NCBI GenBank assembly: GCA_002704625.1
Contig: PAGZ01000028.1
Span: 1 to 35,938 of the forward strand
Direction of reading: 5' to 3'
From: Candidatus Pelagibacter sp.
GTDB taxonomy: Bacteria; Pseudomonadota; Alphaproteobacteria; Pelagibacterales; Pelagibacteraceae
DNA length: 35,938 nucleotides
In this document: piece by piece, positions 17,675 through 26,059 of the stretch
How the letters are laid out: each line of letters begins with the position of its first letter
How positions within the stretch are numbered: the stretch's first letter is position 1
Position numbers and translations under genes: made by a program
Notes under the pieces: generated by a model
Databases searched by the model: none
Seen by the model: the letters and a program-made list of their open reading frames with translations, nothing else
Told to the model about the DNA's origin: nothing

Positions 17675-18862
17675 TTATTTGAGACTTTCACCTTTTAAAT
17701 ATTTAGTTGACTTTTCATTAAAAAATCTAGAGTCACACTCTATTTTACTTCTTATTTTTGAAGTTCTAATAAAAAAGTATCCATAATTCATTTTAAATTT
17801 AAATTTAGCATCGATTGCTTCTATTGGGGCACATTTGTCTTCGTATTTATATTTTATGTCTAAGAATTGGTATGTGACTAAATATGAAAAAAAATTTAAA
17901 AACAAAATTATATAAATAATATTTTTTTTAATAGTTAATTTAAGTAAAAAAATATAAATCAATATTATTGAGAGAGATATAATTGAGGTCTTTGTTGGCA
18001 TAAAATAAAATGTTATAAAATTGAAAATTATAATTAAGAATAACAGGTAATTTTTAACCACTAAATCATATAATTTTTTATAACGGAAGCATAAGAAAAT
18101 AAAAATTATTATTGATGAGTAAACTCCTAGAGATAAATAAATTTTATAGATAAAACGATAAAATAAACTCTCAAAATTTAATTCGGGCCCACCAGGATTA
18201 GAAATAAAATTTAAATTAAAATCATTCTTTAATAAAATAGGAAAATAAAAAAATAAACAAACACATGAGAATATTATAAAACTTTTAATTAATAAATAAT
18301 TTACTTTTCTAGTTTTAATAATTTCTAATAAATAAATTAAAATTATAAATAATGCATAATTTGGCCGTGTTGCAACTGTTAGACCTAAAATTATTGAGGC
18401 AAATAATTTATTATTTTTATAAAACATGTATGTGCCTAAAGAAAATAGAAATAGAGATAATGGTGAATCGCTTGGATTTGTGTTGTCAAAAAAAAGAACA
18501 GGATTACTTATACAAATAAGAATTAACAATATTAATTCATTATCTTTCAAATTATTTAAAAAAATTTTGGATAAATAGAAAATTGATAATATAAAAAAAA
18601 AGTAGCTAAAAACTGAACTATAAAAAGAACCAAGATAATATCCACTAAATCCATAAAATAACTCAGCAAATGGGTAACCATAGTATCTCGAAGGGGTATA
18701 TACTCCATTTTCTAACAAGTTAATAAAAGTAAGTATTAATGCAAAAGAATCTATATCATCACCGTAACCTCTATGAACAGAGGTGAATATCCCTAAAATT
18801 ATAAGTATAAAAAAAAATATACTCTTGATATTAAAATTAAATATATTCTTTTTTATAAACAT
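17675..18862 (-). CDS. GT-C-like polytopic membrane transferase
   Basis: The protein of 395 residues has a first membrane helix at about 13-29, then HRGYGDDIDSF (30-40) with the Asp35-Asp36 pair in the first periplasmic loop, followed by YTPSRYYGYPFAELF. This resembles the early part of GT39/ArnT-like GT-C transferases. Many hydrophobic helices follow, and a soluble C-terminal tail carries two cysteines (EDKCAP and IECDS). A role transferring a lipid-linked sugar in the periplasm is inferred. It is the first minus-strand gene and shares a 73-base divergent intergenic region with the GT4 at 18936. Start ATG is at 18860-18862. Confidence 0.65.
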   Translation of the reverse strand: MFIKKNIFNFNIKSIFFFILIILGIFTSVHRGYGDDIDSFALILTFINLLENGVYTPSRYYGYPFAELFYGFSGYYLGSFYSSVFSYFFFILSIFYLSKIFLNNLKDNELILLILICISNPVLFFDNTNPSDSPLSLFLFSLGTYMFYKNNKLFASIILGLTVATRPNYALFIILIYLLEIIKTRKVNYLLIKSFIIFSCVCLFFYFPILLKNDFNLNFISNPGGPELNFESLFYRFIYKIYLSLGVYSSIIIFIFLCFRYKKLYDLVVKNYLLFLIIIFNFITFYFMPTKTSIISLSIILIYIFLLKLTIKKNIIYIILFLNFFSYLVTYQFLDIKYKYEDKCAPIEAIDAKFKFKMNYGYFFIRTSKIRSKIECDSRFFNEKSTKYLKGESLK

Positions 18863-18935
18863 TTTTAAATTTTAGAATAAGACTTTATATATCTTAGAAT
18901 AACTAAAAAAAGAATTACTAAAAGACTATATTAAT
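18863..18935. promoter_or_regulatory. Divergent intergenic region with a 9-bp direct repeat
   Basis: This is the only spacer between the divergent genes at 18862 (-) and 18936 (+), so promoters for both should lie here or inside the coding ends. TTAGAATAA occurs at 18872-18880 and again at 18894-18902, 22 bases apart (about two helical turns), as might suit a regulator dimer. No convincing -35/-10 pair is seen, and low complexity makes chance repeats likely. Confidence 0.3.
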
Positions 18936-19937
18936 ATGAGCTCTATTATCTTTACCAAAGATTTAAAAAATACTAATTCCTTCGGTATAAATGAAATAAT
19001 AAAAAAATTAAAAATTCATATAAATAGCAACTCTACAGAAAGAGTTGAAATTATAAACTTAAAAAATAATTTCGATATTTATAAAAAAATTAAAAAATCT
19101 AAAATTGTCCACATTCATGGTTGTTGGTCTTTATCTCATTTCAAAATTTTTTTATTCTCATTAATAAATAATAAAAAAATTTTTTTTTCTCCACATGGTA
19201 TGCTTTTGCCAAATGCTTTAAAGTTTAAAAAAATTAGAAAAATGTTAGCTTTATGTTCTTATCAAAAATTAGTAATAGCGTATTCAAATAAAATAATTGT
19301 TAATTCTGAAACAGAAAAAAAAGAATTAAAAAAGATTTATAATCATAAAAATATTCATGTAATACCTCATGGCATTGAAGTAAACAATAAAAAATCTTTT
19401 AAAAAAAATTATAATAAAATAAAAATTATTTTTTTTTCTAGAATACACCCCATCAAAGGTCTTTTTGATTTAGTTAAAACCTGGAAAAATTCAAATATAC
19501 TTAATAAATTTAAATTAGATATATATGGAACTGTTGAAGATGATAACTACTTTTCAAATGTAAAAAAATTTTTATCAAATAATGTTCGATATTATGGACC
19601 TTTAGATAAAACAAATAAATATAAAACTTTAAAAAAATATAATGTTTTAATTTACCCATCGTTTTCTGAAAATTTTGGTTTAGTTATTTTAGAAGCTCTC
19701 AATTCAGGATTATATATTTTAATGAGAAATAATTTACCATGGAATTTTTTACCAAAGCAGTTTGGTAAACAAATTTCATTTAATAAACAATCTTTAGAAA
19801 AAAATATTAATTTATTAAATAGAAATATAAATAAATCTTATACTGAAAAAAAAACAAAATTTTTAAGAAGTTATTTAATCAATAATTATAGTTGGGGAAA
19901 AATCTCAAAAAAATATCTAAAATTATATGATAATTAA
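18936..19937 (+). CDS. Glycosyltransferase family 4 (GT-B)
   Basis: This GT4 enzyme of 333 residues has VHIHGCWSLSHFKIF and FFSPHGMLLPNALKFK in the acceptor half, VNSETEKKEL and VIPHGIEV at the domain junction, then FFSRIHPIKGLFDLV. YPSFSENFGLVILEALNSG carries the donor-binding Glu residues. The HxHGxW/PHGML pattern is typical of O-antigen and exopolysaccharide mannosyl- or glucosyl-type transferases. It ends with SWGKISKKYLKLYDN, a usual family C-terminus, so the gene is complete. It reads away from the membrane protein at 17675 and is followed by a 90-base gap, so it may be a single-gene unit. The donor is unknown. Confidence 0.88.
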   Translation: MSSIIFTKDLKNTNSFGINEIIKKLKIHINSNSTERVEIINLKNNFDIYKKIKKSKIVHIHGCWSLSHFKIFLFSLINNKKIFFSPHGMLLPNALKFKKIRKMLALCSYQKLVIAYSNKIIVNSETEKKELKKIYNHKNIHVIPHGIEVNNKKSFKKNYNKIKIIFFSRIHPIKGLFDLVKTWKNSNILNKFKLDIYGTVEDDNYFSNVKKFLSNNVRYYGPLDKTNKYKTLKKYNVLIYPSFSENFGLVILEALNSGLYILMRNNLPWNFLPKQFGKQISFNKQSLEKNINLLNRNINKSYTEKKTKFLRSYLINNYSWGKISKKYLKLYDN

Positions 19938-19995
19938 AATCTAAATTAAGTTATAAATAAAATCAAAAACTTATATTTAATAAATATAGACATAG

Positions 19996-20014
19996 ATTTA
20001 TTATTATAATAAAT
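19996..20014. promoter_or_regulatory. A/T-only palindrome with TATAAT box
   Basis: ATTTATTA and TAATAAAT form a perfect 8-base inverted repeat with a 3-base centre, ending 13 bases before the ATG at 20028. It contains an exact TATAAT at 20005-20010. No -35 match is seen at the right distance. It could be a -10 box overlapped by an operator, or chance in DNA this AT-rich. Confidence 0.3.
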
Positions 20015-20027
20015 ATTCATAAGTTAT

Positions 20028-20750
20028 ATGATTACATTTGATGATATTAAAATATCAATAATTATCCCCTGTTTTAATGAAATTGAAACCATCAGTGAGG
20101 TTTTTGAGAAAGTAAAAAAATCTAATCTTAAAAATAAAGAAATCATTATTGTTGATGACTGTTCAAATGATGGAAGTATTGAAATAATAAAAAGTATAAG
20201 AGAGAAAAATTTAGGTAAAAATTTAAAAGTGGTTTTTCACTCAAAAAATAGTGGAAAAGGATCAGCTATAAAATCAGGTTTAAAAGAGGCAACTAATGAA
20301 ATTATATTAATTCAAGATGCTGATTTAGAATATGATCCAGACGATTATCCAAGCTTAATTGAACCATTCGTTAAGTATAATGCTGATGTTGTTTATGGAT
20401 CAAGATTTATTGGGGGAAATGGTCCTAAAAGACTTCATCTATTTTGGAATCAGGTTGCAAATAAAATCTTAACCCTTACGACAAATATATTCACAAATCT
20501 AAATATGTCCGACATGGAAACTGGCTATAAAGTATTTAAAAAAAAATTTATTAACATAGATGATCTTGAACAAAAATCATTCGGAATAGAGCCAGAAATA
20601 ACAATTAAACTTGCAAAAAAAAAAGTTAAATTTTTTGAGGTCCCTATAAGGTATAATGGTAGAAATTACAACCAAGGAAAAAAAATTACAATTAAAGATG
20701 CGTTTGTGGCGCTATATTGTATTTTTAAATATTCTCTTTTAAATAAATAA
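20028..20750 (+). CDS. Dpm1-like GT2 polyprenyl-phosphate glycosyltransferase
   Basis: The protein of 240 residues matches the dolichol-phosphate mannose synthase type of GT2: ISIIIPCFNE at 9-18, IIIVDDCSNDGS at 39-50, the DADL motif at 97-100 followed by EYDPDDYP, VVYGSRF, and METGYKVFKK. It has no C-terminal membrane helices, like the single-domain Dpm1 class. It should load one sugar from a nucleotide donor onto undecaprenyl phosphate, making donors for GT-C enzymes such as those encoded around it. A diverged paralogue lies immediately downstream in the opposite orientation, with stops 2 bases apart. It has its own upstream gap with a TATAAT box. Confidence 0.88.
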   Translation: MITFDDIKISIIIPCFNEIETISEVFEKVKKSNLKNKEIIIVDDCSNDGSIEIIKSIREKNLGKNLKVVFHSKNSGKGSAIKSGLKEATNEIILIQDADLEYDPDDYPSLIEPFVKYNADVVYGSRFIGGNGPKRLHLFWNQVANKILTLTTNIFTNLNMSDMETGYKVFKKKFINIDDLEQKSFGIEPEITIKLAKKKVKFFEVPIRYNGRNYNQGKKITIKDAFVALYCIFKYSLLNK

Positions 20751-20752
20751 AA

Positions 20753-21460
20753 CTAATAAATTATTTTCCATTTAATAAGAGTGTAAATATAAATAAAAAA
20801 ATCCCACCATCTTACTTTTTTACCTTCATCATAATTACGTGAATAAATAGTTATTGGAACTTCATAAATAGATAATTTTTTATTTTTTGATATTTTTGCT
20901 GTTATTTCAGGTTCAATTTCAAATCCTTTAGATACTAAATTTATATCTTTAATTATATCTTTTTTGAATATTTTATAGCCAGTAGCAATATCGGTAAAAA
21001 TTCTGTTAAATAAAATATTTGCAAACAGCGTAAAAATTCTGTTTCCAACCAAATTTGGCCAACCAAGTATCTTTGTAGTTTTAGATCCAGTTAACCTTGA
21101 TCCATAAACAACATCTGCATCATTTTCAATAAATGGCTTTATTAATTCAGGATAATTTTCAGGATGATATTCCAAGTCAGCATCTTGAAAAAGTATTAGA
21201 TCTCCATTTGCGTATTTGAGTGCGTTAATTATGTTTGAACCTTTACCCTCATTTTTATCTTTAAAGAAACATTTAATTTTTTTGTTATTTATTTTTTTTA
21301 AAATCTCTCTTGTACCATCAGAGGAGTTATTATCAGATATTATAATTTCAATATCAAGATTAAGTGTATTAGAATCTAATACCCTTTTAATGCATTTTTC
21401 TATCGTATGTATCTCATTATAAACTGGTATTAATATTGAAATAGATTTAAAATTATTCAT
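20753..21460 (-). CDS. Dpm1-like GT2, convergent paralogue
   Basis: This 235-residue relative of the gene at 20028 shares the same order of motifs: SISILIPVYNE, IIISDNNSSDGT at 39-50, QDADLEYHPENYP around 92-104, DADVVYGSRL, ATGYKIFKK and the C-terminal EIEPEIT and RNYDEGKK. It probably also makes a polyprenyl-phosphate sugar. I prefer the ATG at 21458-21460, because the TTG six bases upstream adds only two residues. The two paralogues lie tail to tail, which suggests an inverted duplication or two separate acquisitions. It shares an upstream divergent spacer with the TylF-like gene at 21551. Confidence 0.87.
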   Translation of the reverse strand: MNNFKSISILIPVYNEIHTIEKCIKRVLDSNTLNLDIEIIISDNNSSDGTREILKKINNKKIKCFFKDKNEGKGSNIINALKYANGDLILFQDADLEYHPENYPELIKPFIENDADVVYGSRLTGSKTTKILGWPNLVGNRIFTLFANILFNRIFTDIATGYKIFKKDIIKDINLVSKGFEIEPEITAKISKNKKLSIYEVPITIYSRNYDEGKKVRWWDFFIYIYTLIKWKIIY

Positions 21461-21550
21461 AAACAATCTTGATTATAATTATATTATTCTTGGTTTTAAT
21501 TGATATATTTTTTATGTAAAATTGATTAATAATATTTTTATTTTTTTAGT
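21461..21550. promoter_or_regulatory. Divergent promoter region, low complexity
   Basis: These 90 bases separate the divergent genes at 21460 (-) and 21551 (+), so both probably start transcription here. The sequence is nearly all A/T. A TATAAT-like box can be drawn on the minus strand, and TTGGTT with TATGTA on the plus strand, but neither is convincing. This would be the start of the long plus-strand run to 29235. Confidence 0.3.
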
Positions 21551-22240
21551 ATGACCTCTTTTATCAAGAAATTTGTAGCAAATTCAAGAATCGTTCATAA
21601 TCTAGTATCAGTTTTTGTTAATCTTTTGCCAGATTTTATTACTCATAATTTTTCAAAACATTCTACTATCTCAAAATGCATGCTAAATTTGAACTATGAT
21701 AATATTGAGGGATTTTATTGTGAATTTGGTTGTTTTTCAGGGGCATCTATTAATCATGCTTTAAGGACTCATAAAAAGTTTAGCGAAGAAAAGAAAGTGG
21801 TTAATTATTTGAATAGAAAGTTTTATGGCTTTGACTCATTCTCAGGATTTCCAGATGAAGTTCACCCAGAATATAAGTCAAAAAATTTCAAAACAACATA
21901 TGAGTTTGTAAAAAAAATAGAAAATGAGTATAAAAATTGTAAAATTATAAAAGGATATTTTGATGATGTGCTATCCGAAGATAGATTTAAAAAATTTGAG
22001 AGTATCGCTTTTGCTTTTGTAGATTGTGATATCTATATTTCTGCTGTACCTGTATTTAATTTTATATCGCACAAATTAGCACATGGATCTTACTTGATGA
22101 TTGATGATTGTTATAATATTGATAAAAACGGTAAATCAATATTTCAAGCTTTAAAAGAAAATGAAAACTTGTTCAAAAAATTAATATATATCTCAAATTA
22201 TGGTTTAAATGGGGCAGTATTTAAATATTATGAAAATTAA
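21551..22240 (+). CDS. TylF-like SAM-dependent methyltransferase (second copy)
   Basis: This 229-residue class I methyltransferase has a TylF-like plan: CEFGCFSGAS at residues 57-66 (SAM loop), FYGFDSFSGFPDE at 91-103, FVDCDIYIS at 156-164 and IDDCYN at 184-189 as the acidic metal-site segment. The first 45 residues are longer and more hydrophobic than in the copy at 1206, and sequence similarity outside the motifs is low, so the two likely modify different acceptors. O-methylation of a sugar is the expected role. It heads the plus-strand run that contains the precursor cassette, and the next gene starts inside its last 11 bases. Confidence 0.8.
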   Translation: MTSFIKKFVANSRIVHNLVSVFVNLLPDFITHNFSKHSTISKCMLNLNYDNIEGFYCEFGCFSGASINHALRTHKKFSEEKKVVNYLNRKFYGFDSFSGFPDEVHPEYKSKNFKTTYEFVKKIENEYKNCKIIKGYFDDVLSEDRFKKFESIAFAFVDCDIYISAVPVFNFISHKLAHGSYLMIDDCYNIDKNGKSIFQALKENENLFKKLIYISNYGLNGAVFKYYEN

Positions 22241-23507
22241 AAATTTTTACAAAGTTTTTTTTAATATAATTATAATTATTACAATATTATTAGCCTCCAT
22301 ATATATTTTTTATAAATATAAACCAGATATTGTATCAAAATATTTTTTAAACAAAATAATACCTCATGATTTAAAAGTTCAAATCAGAAAAGATTTTATA
22401 GAAAAGAATTTAAAAAAACATATTAATACTTATAGTAAAAATCAATTTATAGATTTAAAATTAGATAAAGTAGAATTAGGATTTGATTATAATAAGTCAA
22501 GCAGAGTAAATTATAAAGTTTATAATAATTATTCACATATCGATATTTGGCAAAATAAATTAATATTAGCTAATCATGATGGAGATTTTTATTTATTTGA
22601 TTTAGATAAAATTTATACAAGAGATTTCATAAAAAAAAAAATTCCCTCAAATTTAAATACTTTATCAGAACCTCCTTATTTTGGTGTTAAGGACATTTTA
22701 ATTGATAAAAATAAAATTTATGTTGCTTATGTAATAGAGCAAAAAAAAAATTGTCTTAGTATATTTATAGATGTTGCCGATTTAAGTTTAAAAAGATTGG
22801 ACTTCAAAAATTTTTTCAGTCCTAAAGAGTGTGTAAATGCTAGTGATACACTTTATAAAAAAAATCATCCCGGGCAAGCAGGTGGTAGATTAGCAAAATA
22901 TAAAAATAATAAAATACTTTTAACTACTGGAAATTTTAGGTCTCCAAATGTAAGTCAGAGATCCGACTCAATATATGGTAAGACTTTATCTATTGAGAAA
23001 AATAATAATTTTGAAATCCTTTCATTGGGTCACAGAAACCCACAAGGTTTATACACAGATGGAGATTTGATTATTCAAACTGAACATGGCCCATATGGAG
23101 GAGATGAGATAAATTTAATTTTGAAAGGTGGGAATTATGGCTTTCCGATTGCTTCATTTGGTGAAAAATATTCTTACAGAAAAAAACAAGAAAATTTTGA
23201 TTATCTAAAAGACCATGAAGGTTTTATTGAACCAATTTTTTCTTTTGTTCCTTCTATAGGTATTTCTCAAATAATAGCGTTACCAAATAATTTTAACGCA
23301 AAATGGCAAAATAATTATTTATTAAGTTCCTTAAACGGAAACTCGCTTTATAGATTAAAATTATCTAAAGATAAAAAAAAATTAATGTTTTATGAAACAA
23401 TATATTTTGGTGAAAGGATAAGAGATTTAGTTTATTACAATGAAAAAAAACTTATTCTAATGATTTTTGAGGAAACTGGGTCATTAGCTATATTGAGTAA
23501 TAAATGA
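22230..23507 (+). CDS. Membrane-anchored PQQ-type sugar dehydrogenase (GSDH fold)
   Basis: The protein of 425 residues has one N-terminal membrane segment (about 9-28), then a six-bladed propeller related to soluble glucose/sorbosone dehydrogenases. Signature pieces are HPGQAGGRLAKYKNNKILLTTG, SLGHRNPQGL at 265-274, QTEHGPYGGDEINLI and GNYGFPIASF. PQQ enzymes of this fold oxidise aldoses in the periplasm, and this orientation puts the propeller there. Its N-terminal half is unusually diverged, so cofactor use is not certain. I chose ATG 22230, just before the hydrophobic segment; the ATG at 22209 adds seven residues inside the previous gene. Its stop overlaps the next ATG, so it may belong to the cassette that follows. 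Confidence 0.82.
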   Translation: MKIKNFYKVFFNIIIIITILLASIYIFYKYKPDIVSKYFLNKIIPHDLKVQIRKDFIEKNLKKHINTYSKNQFIDLKLDKVELGFDYNKSSRVNYKVYNNYSHIDIWQNKLILANHDGDFYLFDLDKIYTRDFIKKKIPSNLNTLSEPPYFGVKDILIDKNKIYVAYVIEQKKNCLSIFIDVADLSLKRLDFKNFFSPKECVNASDTLYKKNHPGQAGGRLAKYKNNKILLTTGNFRSPNVSQRSDSIYGKTLSIEKNNNFEILSLGHRNPQGLYTDGDLIIQTEHGPYGGDEINLILKGGNYGFPIASFGEKYSYRKKQENFDYLKDHEGFIEPIFSFVPSIGISQIIALPNNFNAKWQNNYLLSSLNGNSLYRLKLSKDKKKLMFYETIYFGERIRDLVYYNEKKLILMIFEETGSLAILSNK

Positions 23508-24400
23508 ATATAAAATTAGGATTACATTTAGGATATGCATCAACAAGATATAATGACCCAAAGATATGGACAGATATAGTAAGAAATGAATTTGATTTAA
23601 ATTATGTTCAGTTTACATCTAATTTATTAGAACCTAGTTTTTCTCAAAATATTATTAAAGAACAAATAAATAAAATTAATTATTATACTAAAAAAAATAA
23701 TATTAAAATTAAACATACATTTACAAGTCCGAGAAATAACTTTTTAGCTCATAAAGACAAAAAAATTAGAGATTATTGGTTTAATTGGTTAAAAAAATTT
23801 ATCTGGATATCAAAAAAACTTGGTGCCGAAGGAGTTGGTAGTTTACTAGGAGTATTAACTTTTGACGATGTTAATAATAACTATAAGATAACTGAAAAAA
23901 ATGTAATACAAGGTTGGAAAAAGTTATCTACATATGCAAATCAGGTTGGATTAAATTATTTACTTTGGGAACCAATGTCAGTTAGAAGAGAAATGGGTGA
24001 TACTATTAAATTTACTCAGTATCTTCACAAAAAACTTAATGAAAAAAATAAATTACCGATACTTTTAAACTTAGATGTAGATCATGGCAACCATTTTACA
24101 TTAAATAAAGAAGATAAAGATCCTTATGAGTGGATAAGAAAACTTTCAAAGTTTAGCCCCTCTATACATATTAAACAGAAAACTAAAGATATCTACACTC
24201 ACAAACCCTTTATAAAAAAATATAATAAAAATGGGATTATAAGACCTGATAAAATTTTAAAATATTTAGAAAAAGGAAATTGTAAAGAAACTATTCTTTA
24301 TTTTGAATTTTCATTTAGAGAAAGAGAACCTTTTGATAGTAACTCAATAAAAGATATTAAAGAGTCAGTAAAGCTTTGGAGAAGATATGTTACCCAATAA
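23504..24400 (+). CDS. TIM-barrel sugar (phosphate) epimerase/isomerase
   Basis: This 298-residue protein belongs to the xylose-isomerase-like/AP endonuclease 2 superfamily. It starts KLGLHLGYASTRY and has four likely metal ligands on successive strands: Glu156 in LLWEPMS, Asp191 in LNLDVDHGNH, His222 in SIHIKQK and Glu268 in LYFEFSFRERE. Family members interconvert ketoses by 3-epimerisation or aldose-ketose isomerisation, often on phosphorylated or 4- to 6-carbon sugars. It opens a run of six genes whose ends overlap or abut, so it most likely produces or reshapes the ketose used by the later enzymes. The exact substrate cannot be deduced. The start is ATG in an ATGA overlap. Confidence 0.78.
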   Translation: MNIKLGLHLGYASTRYNDPKIWTDIVRNEFDLNYVQFTSNLLEPSFSQNIIKEQINKINYYTKKNNIKIKHTFTSPRNNFLAHKDKKIRDYWFNWLKKFIWISKKLGAEGVGSLLGVLTFDDVNNNYKITEKNVIQGWKKLSTYANQVGLNYLLWEPMSVRREMGDTIKFTQYLHKKLNEKNKLPILLNLDVDHGNHFTLNKEDKDPYEWIRKLSKFSPSIHIKQKTKDIYTHKPFIKKYNKNGIIRPDKILKYLEKGNCKETILYFEFSFREREPFDSNSIKDIKESVKLWRRYVTQ

Positions 24401-25460
24401 ATTGATAGATAAAAAGAATTTAAATTTAATTGGTATAAAAAAAGTAAAATTTTCACATGAATTAAGAAGAGTGAAAAAAACAGAAGATTTATATAAAGTA
24501 AAAGAATGTGGAGTTTGCAGCTCTGACTTAAAATTTATATTTACTGGATCAAGAATTAAAAAATTTCCAGTTATTCTTGGTCATGAATTATTGGCTGTAA
24601 AAATGGCCTATAATTCAAATAAAAAAAAATATGTAGAAACAAAAAAAAATACTGTTTTTGGTGCTGAAATACCCTGCAAAAAATGCAAAAGTTGTCTAAA
24701 AAAAAATCCAAGTAACATGTGTGATAATCCTTTATCAGTTGGGTCAAATTTAAATGGAGGATTTTCAAATTATTTTATAGTAAATAAAAAAATCTTAAAA
24801 AATATACCGCAGATTAATTTCAAAAAGAGAAATATAAGTAATATATGTTTATCTGAAAGTGTAGCATGCGTTGTTAATGCTTTAAAATTAATTGATGCAA
24901 AGAAAAACAATTCAATATTAATTATTGGATCAGGCTATATGGGGTTATTATTTGTTAATATTGCTAAAATTTATGGTTTAAAGAAAATAACTGTATTAGA
25001 CCTTGACAAAAATAGGTTAAGTATTGCTAAAAAAGTAGGAGCTGACAATATTATATTAGTTAAAAATAAATTGGATAATAAAATTAGAAAAAAACTAGAC
25101 AAAATTACAGATAGACAGGGATTTGATAGAGTAATCTCTTCGAACAGTAATATAGAGAGTCATGAATTTTCAATTTACCAGTCAGCGAAATTAGGGAAAG
25201 TCAATCTTTATGGTGGATTACCAAAACAAGACTTAAATAAACTCAAAATTGATGCAAATTTTATTCACTATAACCAAATTACAATAACCGGATCTTTTTC
25301 CTCAAATCAAGATGATTTAAATGAAGCATTCAGTTTAATTAGCAAAAAAAAAATCAAATTTAATTTAATGAATATTAAAAATTTATCATTTCCCAATTTC
25401 TCAGAGGAAATAAATAATTTAAAAAATAAAAAATATTTAAAATGTATATTTAAACCATGA
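24387..25460 (+). CDS. Zinc-dependent medium-chain dehydrogenase I
   Basis: This MDR-family enzyme of 357 residues has catalytic-zinc candidates Cys41 (ECGVCSSDLKF) and His66-Glu67 (LGHELLA). A structural-zinc loop CKKCKSC lies at 97-103 with Cys112, followed by NLNGGFSNYF. NAD(P) binding is at IIGSGYMGLLFV, and VLDLDKNRL supplies the acidic residue that favours NAD. It is expected to oxidise or reduce a sugar or polyol carbonyl. The gene starts 14 bases before the previous stop and ends in ATGA with the SIS isomerase. A second, quite different MDR is encoded at 27574, so the cassette has two redox steps. Confidence 0.88.
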   Translation: MLPNKLIDKKNLNLIGIKKVKFSHELRRVKKTEDLYKVKECGVCSSDLKFIFTGSRIKKFPVILGHELLAVKMAYNSNKKKYVETKKNTVFGAEIPCKKCKSCLKKNPSNMCDNPLSVGSNLNGGFSNYFIVNKKILKNIPQINFKKRNISNICLSESVACVVNALKLIDAKKNNSILIIGSGYMGLLFVNIAKIYGLKKITVLDLDKNRLSIAKKVGADNIILVKNKLDNKIRKKLDKITDRQGFDRVISSNSNIESHEFSIYQSAKLGKVNLYGGLPKQDLNKLKIDANFIHYNQITITGSFSSNQDDLNEAFSLISKKKIKFNLMNIKNLSFPNFSEEINNLKNKKYLKCIFKP

Positions 25461-26059
25461 ATAATTTAAATAAAGATAAAGACCTGAAAACGATCATAAA
25501 AGAAATTGAGAATTCACTTAAAAAAATTCCAAGAATTCAGTCAGATAATTTAATTAACCAGTTAATAAAAGCTAATAGAATTTTTTTAGTTGCAATTGGC
25601 CGTGTTAATCTATCTTTACAATGTTTTGGAAAAAGACTTTCACATCTTGGTTTTAAAGTCGAACTAGTTGGATCATTAACTGAAAAGCCAGCTATGAAAA
25701 AAGATCTTTTAATAGTTGCTAGCGGATCTGGAGAAAGTTTAATTCCTCTTGAAATATCAAAAAAAGCAAAAAAAATTGGTTGCAAAATTTTTTTAATAAC
25801 ATCCTCAAAAAGATCATCAATTAGAAAATTATCAGATTATGTTTTAGAGATAAAAGCAACAACTAAACCTCAAAAAATGATTAACCCCGATGAAAATCTT
25901 TCAGATTCTATAAGTAAAACAAAAAAATCAATTCAACCAATGAGTACTGTTTTTGACCAGGCTCTTCATGTATTGGGTGATTATATTTCTCTAAAATTGA
26001 TAAAAAAATTGAAAATAAATAAAAAAGATTTATGGAAAAGTCATGCCAATCTTGAATAA
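25457..26059 (+). CDS. SIS-domain isomerase, 6-phospho-3-hexuloisomerase-like
   Basis: The protein of 200 residues is a single SIS domain of the HxlB/PHI type. IFLVAIGRVNLS lies at 42-53, the phosphosugar loop VASGSGES at 87-94, then IFLITSSKRSSI. The hallmark SIQPMSTVFDQALHVLGDY is at 158-176 and the C-terminal SHANLE matches the usual PHI ending. PHI converts D-arabino-hex-3-ulose-6-phosphate to fructose-6-phosphate in the ribulose monophosphate pathway. Its partner hexulose-phosphate synthase is not encoded here, so this copy probably isomerises another ketose phosphate for nucleotide-sugar synthesis. It overlaps the previous gene as ATGA and the next by 17 bases. Confidence 0.85.
   Translation: MNNLNKDKDLKTIIKEIENSLKKIPRIQSDNLINQLIKANRIFLVAIGRVNLSLQCFGKRLSHLGFKVELVGSLTEKPAMKKDLLIVASGSGESLIPLEISKKAKKIGCKIFLITSSKRSSIRKLSDYVLEIKATTKPQKMINPDENLSDSISKTKKSIQPMSTVFDQALHVLGDYISLKLIKKLKINKKDLWKSHANLE

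Noticed and set aside
17501..17698. Short plus-strand frame over the 3' end of the membrane gene at 15865
   Set aside because: It is a shifted reading of the conserved soluble tail and has no independent support.
17674..17700. Bidirectional terminator between the convergent genes
   Set aside because: Only weak A/T palindromes are visible and no G/C-containing stem followed by a T run, so no terminator can be supported.
20005..20010. Confident sigma-70 promoter
   Set aside because: TATAAT is exact, but there is no -35 match at 15-18 bases, and such hexamers are common in DNA this AT-rich. Kept only as a low-confidence feature.
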